The position numbers were made by a program, and so were the translations under genes. From an uncultured Pelagibacteraceae bacterium (GTDB taxonomy: Bacteria; Pseudomonadota; Alphaproteobacteria; Pelagibacterales; Pelagibacteraceae), in the NCBI GenBank assembly GCA_902634305.1, contig CACPJJ010000004.1:1-64000 (forward strand): a stretch of DNA of 64,000 nucleotides, in the 5' to 3' direction. Below the pieces are notes generated by a model that was not told the DNA's origin, did no database searches, and saw only the letters and a program-made list of their open reading frames with translations. Shown here one piece after another: positions 53,763 through 62,931 of this stretch. Within the stretch, counting starts at the first letter, position 1, and every line of letters starts with the position of its first letter.

Positions 53763-55490
53763 TTATTCAGATTTTTTCTTTTTATCAATTTTATCAGAAA
53801 GTGAAGCGAATGGAAGCGATTTCCCAGAACCTGAATCACCGTATTTCTCTAGTGCGTCGGCATTTAGTTTCTCATCCAGTGCTCTTATTGATAAAGAAAT
53901 CGATTTTTTATTTTTCTTTTCTAAAAGACAATCCACTCGGTCACCTTGGGTCCAGCGCCCGGGCCTCTGGTCGCCAGGTGAAATCGCCAATTGAGATTTT
54001 TTTATAAATGTTTCAATTTCGCATCCCTCCGGTTTAACTGACAAACCTTTATTTTCTATTGATACAACTTTACATGTCAATACATCACCTTCTTTGTAAT
54101 TTTCGTAAAATTTAAATGGATCTTCAGAGATTGCTTCTCTTAAACTAACTCTTATTTTCTGATTTTCAGGATCAACTTCTAGTACTTTTAATTTTTCAAA
54201 TTTTTCACCTTTTTTATATTTTTTTATTTCTTCTTCAGGATTATTTAAAAAATGAAGGTCATTTGAATGAAGGAAAGCTTCGATGGAATATTTATCTAAT
54301 TTTACGAATAGTGCATACTCATTTGTTCCAACTATTTCTCCACTTATTATTGAACCAACAGATACTTCTTTTTTAAATTTTTCCCATGGATTCTCAGTTG
54401 TTAATTTATGGCTTACGGCAATCCGACGTTTGTCTAGGTCGATATCAGTGATTCTTACTTTAATTTTATCATTTACCTTAGCAAAAGTTTTTGGATTTAT
54501 ATTTTTTTTTAGGTATGAAATTTCAGATTGATGACATAAAGCCGAAAGTCCAGATTTTAGTTCTATGAAGAAACCATATTCTAATATTTTTTTTACTATT
54601 CCGGTATAATCTTTTCCAACAACAAATTCTGCCATATTATCAAAAGGATCAGGGGACAAGGCTTTAATTGAAGTCGATACCTGCATTTTTTCTAAATCTA
54701 TAGCAATTATTTTTTGTCTATATTTTTTTCCTACTTCCAAAATTTCATCAGCTGCATTGATTCTCGAGTAGCTCAATTCTTGAAGGTGTGTTAAGGTATC
54801 CAAAACGCCTCCATCAATTTCGAAAAATGCACCGAATGAAGTTATTGATTTACAAACACAATTTTCTAAAATATCACCAACTTTATACTTTTCTATTATT
54901 TTTGCTTTGTCTTCTTTTTTACTTGAAGAAATTATTTGTCTTCTTGATACACAAGCATTGCCGCGCACTTTATCCAATTTTATAATTGCTAATTTCATCG
55001 GCTCATTCATCAGATGTCTAATATCCTTCAAAGGTTTCTCGCTTATCTGACTGCCTGGCATGAAAAGTAAGGAGCCACTATCGATATGTTCGCAGACCAC
55101 ACCTCCTTTACAAGTTGAAACAATCTTACCGATTATAGGTTCATTTTTTTCATAACTAGCTTCTAACTGCAACCACCCAGAGATCTTCTTAGCTTTTGTA
55201 GCTGAAACAATTACTTCACCATTTTTATCTTCAATTTTTTCAAGAAGAACAGGAATTTTTGAACCTTCTTTTATTTTATCAATGATATTTAAGGTTCGTA
55301 GTTCATTTATATCAAGAATGGGTTCAGATTTTAGTCCTTCCACAAACAAAAATACATACTTATTTGTAATTTTTGTCACTGTTCCTTCAATAACTTTGCC
55401 TTCTTCTATTTTTGTTTTTGATAATTGTGAATTTAATAAATTTTCAAACTCTTTTGATTCTTGTGAATTTAGCTCGTGGTAAATTTCCAT
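53763..55490 (-). CDS. rpsA: 30S ribosomal protein S1
   Basis: A 575-residue protein of repeated S1 OB domains. At least six are visible, for example around GKIVSTCKGGVVCEHIDSGS, KSITSFGAFFEIDGGV, KKILEYGFFIELKSGLS and VGTNEYALFVKLDKYSIEAF. It binds mRNA to the ribosome. Length is close to the usual 557-570. It follows cmk with a one-base overlap and precedes ihfB, the standard cmk-rpsA-ihfB order. Confidence 0.95.
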   Translation of the reverse strand: MEIYHELNSQESKEFENLLNSQLSKTKIEEGKVIEGTVTKITNKYVFLFVEGLKSEPILDINELRTLNIIDKIKEGSKIPVLLEKIEDKNGEVIVSATKAKKISGWLQLEASYEKNEPIIGKIVSTCKGGVVCEHIDSGSLLFMPGSQISEKPLKDIRHLMNEPMKLAIIKLDKVRGNACVSRRQIISSSKKEDKAKIIEKYKVGDILENCVCKSITSFGAFFEIDGGVLDTLTHLQELSYSRINAADEILEVGKKYRQKIIAIDLEKMQVSTSIKALSPDPFDNMAEFVVGKDYTGIVKKILEYGFFIELKSGLSALCHQSEISYLKKNINPKTFAKVNDKIKVRITDIDLDKRRIAVSHKLTTENPWEKFKKEVSVGSIISGEIVGTNEYALFVKLDKYSIEAFLHSNDLHFLNNPEEEIKKYKKGEKFEKLKVLEVDPENQKIRVSLREAISEDPFKFYENYKEGDVLTCKVVSIENKGLSVKPEGCEIETFIKKSQLAISPGDQRPGRWTQGDRVDCLLEKKNKKSISLSIRALDEKLNADALEKYGDSGSGKSLPFASLSDKIDKKKKSE

Positions 55491-56146
55491 TAATTATTTA
55501 ATTTCCTATCCATAATTGCTTTTATTTTTCTAAAGCACGCTTTCTTACTTAATTTGGTGGTATTAATCAAGATTGAATCTTTTGTTTTTTTTAGAGGACC
55601 ATGTTTTCTTTCTCGATCAGATTTATCCCTTTTTTTAAGGCTTTTAAGTACAATATTTAAAGGAATTTTTTTATTTAGCCTTTTAAACTCTTTAAATCTC
55701 CTTTTTGCACGTTCTTTAAGGCTTGCTGTTATAAAAAATTTAAACATTGCATCTCGACAGATAACACTTGTAATATCCCTTCCATCAAGCACAGAGCCAG
55801 CATATTTCATTGGAGGAGTATAAGCACATTTCTGTTGAAATTGATAAACTATATCTCTAATTTTTTTATCTTTAGCAATAATTGATGCTGAAATTGCCAC
55901 CTTATCAGATAATAAGTTTTTATTTTGCAAGTTTTTTATTTTTAAATTATTTATTTTTTTTTTTATTAAAGAATAACTAAATTTTTTAGGATTTTCTAAC
56001 TTCAATTTTCCAATAAGCCTATATATACGTCCGGTATCAAGTTGTAGCAGGTTATAGTGTTCGGCAATTAGTTTTGCTTGAGTACCCGCGCCAGCTGCCG
56101 CAGGCGAATCTATTGCCACAGTAATTATTTTTTTTCTTCTTTTCAA
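55490..56146 (-). CDS. cmk: Cytidylate kinase lacking the P-loop lysine
   Basis: A 218-residue nucleoside monophosphate kinase that makes (d)CDP from (d)CMP. DGRDITSVICRDA and KRDKSDRERKHGPLK match the CMP-binding and lid regions, and the gene lies in aroA-cmk-rpsA order. The P-loop reads AIDSPAAAGAGTQAK, with Ala20 where the family has Lys (usual GPAASGKGT). That Lys contacts ATP phosphates. The gene is otherwise intact. It overlaps aroA by four bases. Either activity is reduced or the role is taken by another residue. Confidence 0.85.
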   Translation of the reverse strand: MKRRKKIITVAIDSPAAAGAGTQAKLIAEHYNLLQLDTGRIYRLIGKLKLENPKKFSYSLIKKKINNLKIKNLQNKNLLSDKVAISASIIAKDKKIRDIVYQFQQKCAYTPPMKYAGSVLDGRDITSVICRDAMFKFFITASLKERAKRRFKEFKRLNKKIPLNIVLKSLKKRDKSDRERKHGPLKKTKDSILINTTKLSKKACFRKIKAIMDRKLNN

Positions 56147-57471
56147 TTTATTTTTGCTCCAAGTTTATTCAAAATATTTAAAAATTTTGGAAAAGAAGTT
56201 TTGTAACAGCTTTTATCTTTTATTTTCCAGTCTCCTCCCAGGGTTAAAGCGGCAATGACGCTCATCATAAATATTCGATGGTCTTTCAAAAAATCTTTTA
56301 CAACGTATTTTCCTTTTAAGTTTAGTTTTGGATTTCCATAGATTTTAATATTATCTTTTTTTCTTATAGTTTTAATTCCAATCATTTTTAAAAATCTAAT
56401 CGCTATATCAAGTCTATTTGACTCTTTTTTATTTAGTTCTCCAAGTTCCTGAAATGTAGAAACTCCCTTTGCTTTAGCCGAAACTAAACACATGATAAGA
56501 ATCAGCTCATCTATAGCAGAACTATTTAGATTAGATGGACAATTAATTGATTTAAAATTATTATTACTTTTTACAAAGATATCTGCAATTTCTTCACCTT
56601 TATACAATCTCTTATTTTGAAGTTTAATTTTTGCATTCATCATATTAAGAATTTTTATTATTCCTAATCTACTTTTATTTACATTGACTTTTTTAATTAA
56701 TAATTCTGATTTTTTTGAAAGAAGAGTTAAAACGATAAAAAATGATGCAGAGCTAATATCACCAGGCACATCATAATTAAATGCTTTGAATTGATTTAAG
56801 CCTTTAATTTCAATATTATCATAATTTCCTTTAGATTTAATTTTTATAGGAAGTTTTAAATTTTTAAGTAATAATTCAGTATGATTTCTTGATTTTTTTG
56901 CTTTAACGAAGGTGGTACCTGGAGTATTTAGTCCACAAAAAATTAAGCTTGTTTTTACTTGGGCACTTCCTTTATTTTCTAAAAATTTTATTGGCCTTAA
57001 AAAATTTGATCCCTGTATTTGCACAGGTAATAATCCATTTTTAGACTTAATTTTTAAACCAAAATTTTTTAAAGGTTCGGTGACTCTTGAAAAATCTCTT
57101 TTTGACAAACTTTTATCTCCAATTATTTTTATTTGATTTTTGACTCTTGCGCAGATTCCAATTAAGCAACGAGCAAGAGTTCCTGAATTTCCTGCATTAA
57201 TAATTGTATTTTTTTTTGGGCTGTATCCGTTTAATCCAAGGCCTTTAATCTCTAATATATTTTTTCTTTTTTTATAATCTATTCCTAATTTTTTTATAGC
57301 TTTTAAAGAATTTAAAACATCTTCAGACTCTAAAAGATTGGATATTTTTGATATTCCAACAGCAATTGAAGCTAACAAAACACATCTTATGGATATACTT
57401 TTATCAGAAGTAACTTCAATTTTTTTTTTATAAGAATTTATTTTGTTATTAATTAGAATATGATTTGGCAT
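56143..57471 (-). CDS. aroA: 3-phosphoshikimate 1-carboxyvinyltransferase
   Basis: A 442-residue EPSP synthase, sixth step of the shikimate route. Motifs include DKSISIRCVLLASIA near the N-terminus, INAGNSGTLARCLIG, GSAQVKTSLIFCGL and a late KDFLKDHRIFMMSVIAAL. Its N-A-G-N-S-G-T signature resembles the class II type. The gene is distinct from murA in the window. It follows lptB after seven bases and overlaps cmk by four. Confidence 0.92.
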   Translation of the reverse strand: MPNHILINNKINSYKKKIEVTSDKSISIRCVLLASIAVGISKISNLLESEDVLNSLKAIKKLGIDYKKRKNILEIKGLGLNGYSPKKNTIINAGNSGTLARCLIGICARVKNQIKIIGDKSLSKRDFSRVTEPLKNFGLKIKSKNGLLPVQIQGSNFLRPIKFLENKGSAQVKTSLIFCGLNTPGTTFVKAKKSRNHTELLLKNLKLPIKIKSKGNYDNIEIKGLNQFKAFNYDVPGDISSASFFIVLTLLSKKSELLIKKVNVNKSRLGIIKILNMMNAKIKLQNKRLYKGEEIADIFVKSNNNFKSINCPSNLNSSAIDELILIMCLVSAKAKGVSTFQELGELNKKESNRLDIAIRFLKMIGIKTIRKKDNIKIYGNPKLNLKGKYVVKDFLKDHRIFMMSVIAALTLGGDWKIKDKSCYKTSFPKFLNILNKLGAKIN

Positions 57472-57478
57472 TAAAAAA

Positions 57479-58258
57479 TTAATTTATCTTAAAAGAATCA
57501 CCAAAATAAACATTTCTGGCATTTTGATCATTTAATAGTTCAGACGGGGTACCTTCCGCAACAACTTTTTTATTTGCCAAAATAATTGCTCGGTCCGATA
57601 TTGCCAAGAGATCACGTGCAGCATGATCTGAAATTATACAGGATCTTTTAATATCCTCAGTTTGTAAATTTACTATTGTTTCTTGTAGATCTCGCGTCGA
57701 CATGATGTCCAATCCCTGAAATGGTTCATCCATTAAAATTATTTTTGGGTCTGACATTAAAGACATTGCAATCGCACATTTCTTGCGTTGTCCGCCGGAA
57801 AGATGCCTTGCTTTGGTATTTTTTACCGCATCCAACTCAAATTTTGAAATCATTTTTTCGACTTTAAAACTTCTCTCATTTTTATTTTTAATAACTATTT
57901 CACTAATAGCTTTTAAATTTTCTAAGCAAGTTAAGTTTCCAAACACACCCGATGTTTGTGGAATTACACTTAAACCGAAGTCAACTGCTCTTTTATAAAT
58001 TGGAAGATTGGTTACATCGGTTCCATTAATAAATATATTTCCATAATTTGGTTTTAAACTTCCAAGAATAATATTGAACAAACTTGATTTTCCAACTCCA
58101 TTTGGACCCAATAAACCACAAATTTCACCTTCTCTTATATTTATAGAGATATCATCTAAAATTTGTCTTTTATCAAAAGATAATGAAATTTTTTTTAATT
58201 TAATTTTGTGAACTTCTTTTTTAAAAGTTGTTATTCTAAATTTTTTGATTATTCCCAT
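57479..58258 (-). CDS. lptB: LPS export ABC ATPase LptB
   Basis: A 259-residue ABC ATPase with an extended N-terminus. Walker A is GLLGPNGVGKSSLF, the Q-loop region VIPQTSGVFGNLTCLEN is typical of LptB, signature LSGGQRKKCAIAMSLM, Walker B ILMDEPFQGLD and the H-loop Asp-His in CIISDHAARD. It powers LPS extraction with LptFG. It overlaps lptC by one base. lptA is not between lptC and lptB, where many alphaproteobacteria carry it. Confidence 0.92.
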   Translation of the reverse strand: MGIIKKFRITTFKKEVHKIKLKKISLSFDKRQILDDISINIREGEICGLLGPNGVGKSSLFNIILGSLKPNYGNIFINGTDVTNLPIYKRAVDFGLSVIPQTSGVFGNLTCLENLKAISEIVIKNKNERSFKVEKMISKFELDAVKNTKARHLSGGQRKKCAIAMSLMSDPKIILMDEPFQGLDIMSTRDLQETIVNLQTEDIKRSCIISDHAARDLLAISDRAIILANKKVVAEGTPSELLNDQNARNVYFGDSFKIN

Positions 58259-58860
58259 TATTTATTTTTTAATATCTTTACCTTTTTGTTTTTGTCAAAC
58301 ATTTTTATAATTATATCTCTTTTGATAAAATCAATTTCAATTTCATCTGCAGTTGATATAATTTTATTATCAAAATATTTAATGTTATTATATATTAAAG
58401 CTTTATTATTTTTAAATAATAAATCTAAATTATCTGAATTAAATTTTTTTTCCTCATAAAGACCTATTACATTTTGATAAAATTCAGTATCAAATGAATT
58501 AGAATTATAAGTAGCATAGTCAGATTTTATTAAAATTTCAGATTTATCCTTTAATTGTATTTTACCAGTCACATTATTTAAAATTAATATATTTGGATCT
58601 TCTGGGCTTTCTTCTCCTGTTTCAGCATTTAAACTGAATTTATTCCCCTCATTATCAATTGTTGAATAATTTAAATTTTGAATAAAATTTTTTTTATCTT
58701 CATCTAAATCTTCAGTAGTTTCCTCAAATATTTCTTGCTCATTTTCAGAAATTTCAGAGATTTGATTTCTGTCTTGATAAAAAGTAATTCTTATAAAAAA
58801 AAATAAAAATACTAAAATTATAAAAAAAATAAATAATTGAATTACTGTTTTTGTATTCAT
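58258..58860 (-). CDS. lptC: LPS export protein LptC
   Basis: A 200-residue protein with an N-terminal membrane anchor (VIQLFIFFIILVFLFFFIRI), an acidic linker (about 35-60), and a beta-jellyroll typical of LptC: STIDNEGNKFSLNAETGEES, NVTGKIQLKDKSEILIKSDYA and YNNIKYFDNKIISTADEIE. The periplasmic part passes LPS from LptBFG toward LptA. It follows kdsD directly. It could also carry an LptA-like role, since lptA is missing here, but the length fits LptC alone. Confidence 0.8.
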   Translation of the reverse strand: MNTKTVIQLFIFFIILVFLFFFIRITFYQDRNQISEISENEQEIFEETTEDLDEDKKNFIQNLNYSTIDNEGNKFSLNAETGEESPEDPNILILNNVTGKIQLKDKSEILIKSDYATYNSNSFDTEFYQNVIGLYEEKKFNSDNLDLLFKNNKALIYNNIKYFDNKIISTADEIEIDFIKRDIIIKMFDKNKKVKILKNK

Positions 58861-59841
58861 TCACTGAATATTCGAGTTTAATATACTGTGAATGTTTAAA
58901 ATTCCAATTGTTTTATTTTTATTTTTTTCATTATGAACACATAAGCAAGTAATTTTTTTTGAATTCATTATTGATAAAGCTTGTGCTGCAAGAATATCTT
59001 TTTTAACACTTATAGGGTTTTTAGTCATAATTTTTTTTGCAGATAACTTTTTAAAATCAGTATTTTTATCTTTTATTCTTTTAATATCTCCATCTGTAAT
59101 AACTCCTAATGTTTTATTTTTTTTATCTCGGATAATTAGCACACCAAGATTTGATTTCCGCATTATTTTAAGAGCACTATTCATATCTAAATTTTGGTCT
59201 ATAAATGGGATCTCTTTATTTTTCATCATTAAATCTTCAGCTGTTTTTAATTTAGCTCCTAAGCTTCCGCTTGGGTGAAATTTTTTAAAATCAAATTTAC
59301 CAAATTTTCTATAATTCATAGTTGCAATTGCTAAAGCATCTCCAATACTAAGTTGGATTATTGTAGAAGAAGTTGGAACAATATTTCCTGGTCCACTTTC
59401 TATAACGTTTGGAATAAGCAATTTTATATCTGAAGCTTTATATAAAAGTGAATTTTTTTTTGAAACTATTCCAACCAAAGTTATTTTTTTATTTCTATTA
59501 GCATATTGAATAATATTTTTTAATTCTGAGCTTTCACCACTAAAGCTTATTAAAATTAAAACATCATTTGAACTTATTTTGCCCAAATCTCCATGAGAAC
59601 AGGATGAGGCATCAACGTAAAATGATGGCACACCGACCGAAGCTAGAGTAGAAGAAATTTTATTTCCAATAATTCCAGATTTACCTATTCCAGAAATTAT
59701 AATTTTACCAGTTTTACAATTAATTATTGCTTCAACTACTTTATTAAAAGATTGGCCAAGACTTTTTTTTAATTTTTGTAAAGATTTGATTTCTGTGTCT
59801 ATTACATCTTTAGCAATAGGTATGAAGTTTTTTTTTTTCAT
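58861..59841 (-). CDS. kdsD: Arabinose-5-phosphate isomerase
   Basis: A 326-residue enzyme interconverting ribulose-5-P and arabinose-5-P for Kdo synthesis. The SIS domain has GKIIISGIGKSGIIGNKISSTLASVGVPS and SCSHGDLGKISSNDVLILISFSGES; the second half has two CBS motifs (KNKEIPFIDQNLDMNSALKI; ITDGDIKR; KIMTKNPISVKKDI). It precedes lptC-lptB, linking Kdo and LPS export genes. It starts 9 bases after the RNase D-like gene's end. Confidence 0.93.
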   Translation of the reverse strand: MKKKNFIPIAKDVIDTEIKSLQKLKKSLGQSFNKVVEAIINCKTGKIIISGIGKSGIIGNKISSTLASVGVPSFYVDASSCSHGDLGKISSNDVLILISFSGESSELKNIIQYANRNKKITLVGIVSKKNSLLYKASDIKLLIPNVIESGPGNIVPTSSTIIQLSIGDALAIATMNYRKFGKFDFKKFHPSGSLGAKLKTAEDLMMKNKEIPFIDQNLDMNSALKIMRKSNLGVLIIRDKKNKTLGVITDGDIKRIKDKNTDFKKLSAKKIMTKNPISVKKDILAAQALSIMNSKKITCLCVHNEKNKNKTIGILNIHSILNSNIQ

Positions 59842-59850
59842 TCTTGGTCC

Positions 59851-60468
59851 TTAATGTTCAAATATTGATGTCTTAAATCCTGATATTTCTATATCTACAA
59901 TAGCAGGTACAACCTTCATGCATTTTTTAAAAAGATCAAATCTTTTTTCTCTTATTAGCATTTTGGTTAATTTTTCCTTTATATCAAATAAATATTCTGT
60001 GTCTTGTGCGGCATAACTAATTTGTTTACTTGTGAGATTTGGATTTCCCCAATCACTTTGTTGTTCTTTCTTTGATATATCTTTTCCACATAATTCTTTA
60101 ACTAGATCTTTATATCCGTGCATAGAAGAAGCGGTTCTTGCTAACTTCGAAGCAATTTTTGTGCAAAAAATATTTTTTGGTTCCGCTTTTAAGTGATATT
60201 TTAACCATAACAAGTCTTGCCTTGCATAGTGCATTATAAATTGAGTTGAAGGGTTTGATAAAGCTTTAGTTAAATTTGGAGCTTCATAAGTTTTTCTATT
60301 TAGTTTTATTAAATAAAATTGTTTTGACTCGAGACCTAATTGAACTAATGTTAAAGGATCTCTTCCCAAAACCAAACCAAGAGCTTCATTATCAATTCCT
60401 ATTAGTTTTTCATTAGATAAATCAATTTCTGATGGTAAATCATTCTCAAAAATTTTGATGTTATTCAT
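59851..60468 (-). CDS. rnd: RNase D-like 3'-5' exonuclease (DEDDy)
   Basis: A 205-residue protein taken from the internal Met at 60468 because the upstream in-frame residues to 60522 look non-conserved. DEDDy residues: IDNEALGL (Asp/Glu; usually DTE), HYARQDLLWL (Asp), and YAAQDTEYL (Tyr and Asp). There is no C-terminal HRDC domain, so it resembles the short alphaproteobacterial RNase D-like proteins that act on tRNA or other RNA 3' ends. It lies before kdsD, as in related genomes. Confidence 0.82.
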   Translation of the reverse strand: MNNIKIFENDLPSEIDLSNEKLIGIDNEALGLVLGRDPLTLVQLGLESKQFYLIKLNRKTYEAPNLTKALSNPSTQFIMHYARQDLLWLKYHLKAEPKNIFCTKIASKLARTASSMHGYKDLVKELCGKDISKKEQQSDWGNPNLTSKQISYAAQDTEYLFDIKEKLTKMLIREKRFDLFKKCMKVVPAIVDIEISGFKTSIFEH

Positions 60469-60541
60469 TTTAAATATATATATGTTATTCGTTTTTATTT
60501 TATATATATAAAGACATAACAATAATGTCTATTTTTTGATT

Positions 60542-61486
60542 ATGAAAAAAGTATTGATCTTTGGTGGTTCTGGTCAAATTGGGCGCCATTTAATAAGAAG
60601 GTTAACAAAAAAAAATCATTTGGTAACCGTAGTTACTAGAAATTTACACAAAAAAGGAATAATACTAAAAACCCAAGGTAACCCTGGATATGTAGAAGTT
60701 GTAGAAGCAAATATTTTCAATGAAAATGAACTAAATCATTTATTTGAAAACAAGGATATATGTATAAATCTCGTTGGAATACTTTTTGAAAAAAAAAATG
60801 ATACTTTCAAAAATATTCATATAAATTTCCCGACTATGCTATCTCAAATGTCTAAAAAATATAATGTTGAAAAATTAATTCATGTTTCAGCATTAGGCAT
60901 AGAAAAGTCTTTAGATAGCAAATATGCAAAAAGCAAATTAGAAGGGGAAAAAAATATTATAAATAATTTCTCGAATTTAAATATTTTAAGACCCTCTGTA
61001 GTCTTTTCAGTTGATGATAATTTTACAACCAATTTGATGACTCTTTTAAATTTATTACCAATATTTCCATTATACTATGGTGGCAGAACTAAGTTTTGCC
61101 CATTACATGTCAGTGATTTTTGTGAAATTATTTTAAAAGTAATAGAAGAAAATATTTCTGATAAAATTATTGAATGTGTTGGACCAGAAGAGATTTCATT
61201 CAGAGAAATAATTGAAAAATTATTAATATCAATTGACAAAAAAAAGACATTAGTTCCAATTCCTATAAAAATTGCTAATCTAATGGCTTATTTTTTTGAA
61301 AAGTTTCCTAGTCCTTTAATTACTAGAGATCAAATAAAGCTTTTAAAATATGACAATGTTCTTTCAGGTGAAAACAAGTCAAATGTTGATATTGATATAC
61401 CCGCAAAAGCTAAGTTTGACGATGAGATATTAAAGTACTCATACATGTGGAAAAAAGGTGGGGAATATTCAAAAAAAAAAAATTAA
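60542..61486 (+). CDS. NAD(P)-binding protein, NDUFA9-like
   Basis: A 314-residue atypical SDR. The start is ATG at 60542; the upstream TTG frame extension is not convincing. The Rossmann motif is IFGGSGQIGRHLI, with HVSALGIE and Y-x3-K in KYAKSKLEGE, then LRPSVVFSVDDNFTTNLM and GGRTKFCPLHVSDF, as in the complex I accessory NDUFA9 or similar alphaproteobacterial proteins. It may bind NADPH. It is divergent from the RNase D-like gene and convergent with gcrA. Confidence 0.82.
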   Translation: MKKVLIFGGSGQIGRHLIRRLTKKNHLVTVVTRNLHKKGIILKTQGNPGYVEVVEANIFNENELNHLFENKDICINLVGILFEKKNDTFKNIHINFPTMLSQMSKKYNVEKLIHVSALGIEKSLDSKYAKSKLEGEKNIINNFSNLNILRPSVVFSVDDNFTTNLMTLLNLLPIFPLYYGGRTKFCPLHVSDFCEIILKVIEENISDKIIECVGPEEISFREIIEKLLISIDKKKTLVPIPIKIANLMAYFFEKFPSPLITRDQIKLLKYDNVLSGENKSNVDIDIPAKAKFDDEILKYSYMWKKGGEYSKKKN

Positions 61487-61492
61487 TATTTT

Positions 61493-61984
61493 TTAAGCAG
61501 ACTTTATTTTTTTTTCTATAAATTGAGGAATGTCTTCGTCCTTCTCTATTAATTCATCTTTTTTATTACGAGGAGTAAATACAACGATCATATGCAATGG
61601 GCAGTAGCTAAATTTATCAACAGTTTTTCTTCCACAAAAAGAAAAGTCCGGCTTGTCGGGGTCAGATTCAGAATATTTACACGTGCTATCTGTGAGTTCT
61701 TCTAATGATAAATTTTTTGCAGGTTCAAAGTTTTTATCCAGTAAAAGCGATCTAAATTTTGATTTCCTACTTTTTCTTTGAAGACCTTTATCATCTAAGC
61801 TTTTTTGTTTTAGATAATTTGTTTTTGATCTTTTAATTATTTTTGTTGAAAGGTTTAATCTGTGAGCTTTTCCTATAACTGCATTTCTGCTAACACCACC
61901 TAATATTATGGCGATCTGGCTTGCAGTACTGCCTTTGCCCCAAAGTTCCTTTAATTTTTCTACTTTTTCCTCTGTCCAGCTCAT
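61493..61984 (-). CDS. gcrA: Cell cycle regulator GcrA
   Basis: A 163-residue protein. The N-terminal SWTEEKVEKLKELWGKGSTASQIAIILGGVSRNAVIGKAHRL is the typical GcrA start (W-T-x-ER-V-E-x-L-x-x-L-W). GcrA works with sigma-70 and CcrM methylation at GANTC sites in alphaproteobacteria; the C-terminus has the CKYSESDPDKPDFSFCGRKT and YCPLHM cysteine motif, which probably binds zinc. No ccrM gene is in this window. An upstream 130-base gap with AT-rich sequence separates it from the permease. Confidence 0.92.
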   Translation of the reverse strand: MSWTEEKVEKLKELWGKGSTASQIAIILGGVSRNAVIGKAHRLNLSTKIIKRSKTNYLKQKSLDDKGLQRKSRKSKFRSLLLDKNFEPAKNLSLEELTDSTCKYSESDPDKPDFSFCGRKTVDKFSYCPLHMIVVFTPRNKKDELIEKDEDIPQFIEKKIKSA

Positions 61985-62114
61985 TTGTTACTATATATTG
62001 TATGCTTAGTTGTTTTTATAACAATATAAGGTTACACATACAATTAATATAAAAACAAGCATTTTTTTGGTTTTTTTAACAAAATTTTAAAAAAAAGTTT
62101 ATGTATACATTCTT

Positions 62115-62924
62115 ATGGTTGAAAGAGAGAACAAATATCAAATTGGACAAAGAAGATTTGGAATTAATTGGGTAGGTGCCTATACCTTATATTTAAAAGA
62201 GACTCTTAGATTTATTACAGTTTTTGGGCAAACGATTGTAGGGCCAGTTGTAACTTCAATACTTTTTTTATCTGTAATTTCTCTAGCTATAGGAGAAGAT
62301 AGACCAAATGTTTTAGGAGTATCATTTATTGAATTTCTTGCGCCAGGACTTATTGCAATGCAAATTATTCAGCAAGCTTTTTCACATTCTTCCTCTTCAC
62401 TTTTAATGGGAAAAATGATGGGAACTATAGTTGATTTAATAGGTGCACCACTATCCGCTGCAGAAGTAACTTTGGCAGTAATATTAGCTTCTGTAACAAG
62501 AGCAATAATGATCTCAATTATCTCAATAATTATATTTTCAATAATGATAGAAATAGAGATAAAAAATTATTTAATATTTTTTATATATCTATTTTTAAGT
62601 TCGTTTATTATGGGTGCGGCTGGTTTTATAGTAGGACTTTTTTGTGAAAAATTTGATCACATGGCAACTGTAACAAATTTTATAATTGTCCCTTTATCTT
62701 TTTTATCAGGAACTTTTTATTCAATTGATAGATTGCCAAATATTTTAAATACACTAAGTCAATATAATCCCTTTTTTCATATGATTGATGGTTTTAGATA
62801 TTCATTTATAAATAACATGGATGGATCAATTAAATTAGGTCTGATTTATTTAGTTATTCTTTCAATAACAACTTGGTTTATTGCGTATAAACTTTATAAA
62901 GAAGGTTATAAAATTAAATCATAA
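62115..62924 (+). CDS. ABC-2 type permease
   Basis: A 269-residue inner-membrane protein with six helices, family ABC2_membrane: GAYTLYLKETLRFITVFGQTIVGPVVTSILFLSV, EFLAPGLIAMQIIQQAF, and the family-typical FVIVPLSFLSGTFYSIDRLP-like NFIIVPLSFLSGTFYSIDRL and NPFFHMIDGFRYSFI. These export lipids, sugars or drugs with a partner ATPase, not adjacent here. It is followed by argD after seven bases. Divergent from gcrA. Confidence 0.88.
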   Translation: MVERENKYQIGQRRFGINWVGAYTLYLKETLRFITVFGQTIVGPVVTSILFLSVISLAIGEDRPNVLGVSFIEFLAPGLIAMQIIQQAFSHSSSSLLMGKMMGTIVDLIGAPLSAAEVTLAVILASVTRAIMISIISIIIFSIMIEIEIKNYLIFFIYLFLSSFIMGAAGFIVGLFCEKFDHMATVTNFIIVPLSFLSGTFYSIDRLPNILNTLSQYNPFFHMIDGFRYSFINNMDGSIKLGLIYLVILSITTWFIAYKLYKEGYKIKS

Positions 62925-62931
62925 TAAATTA

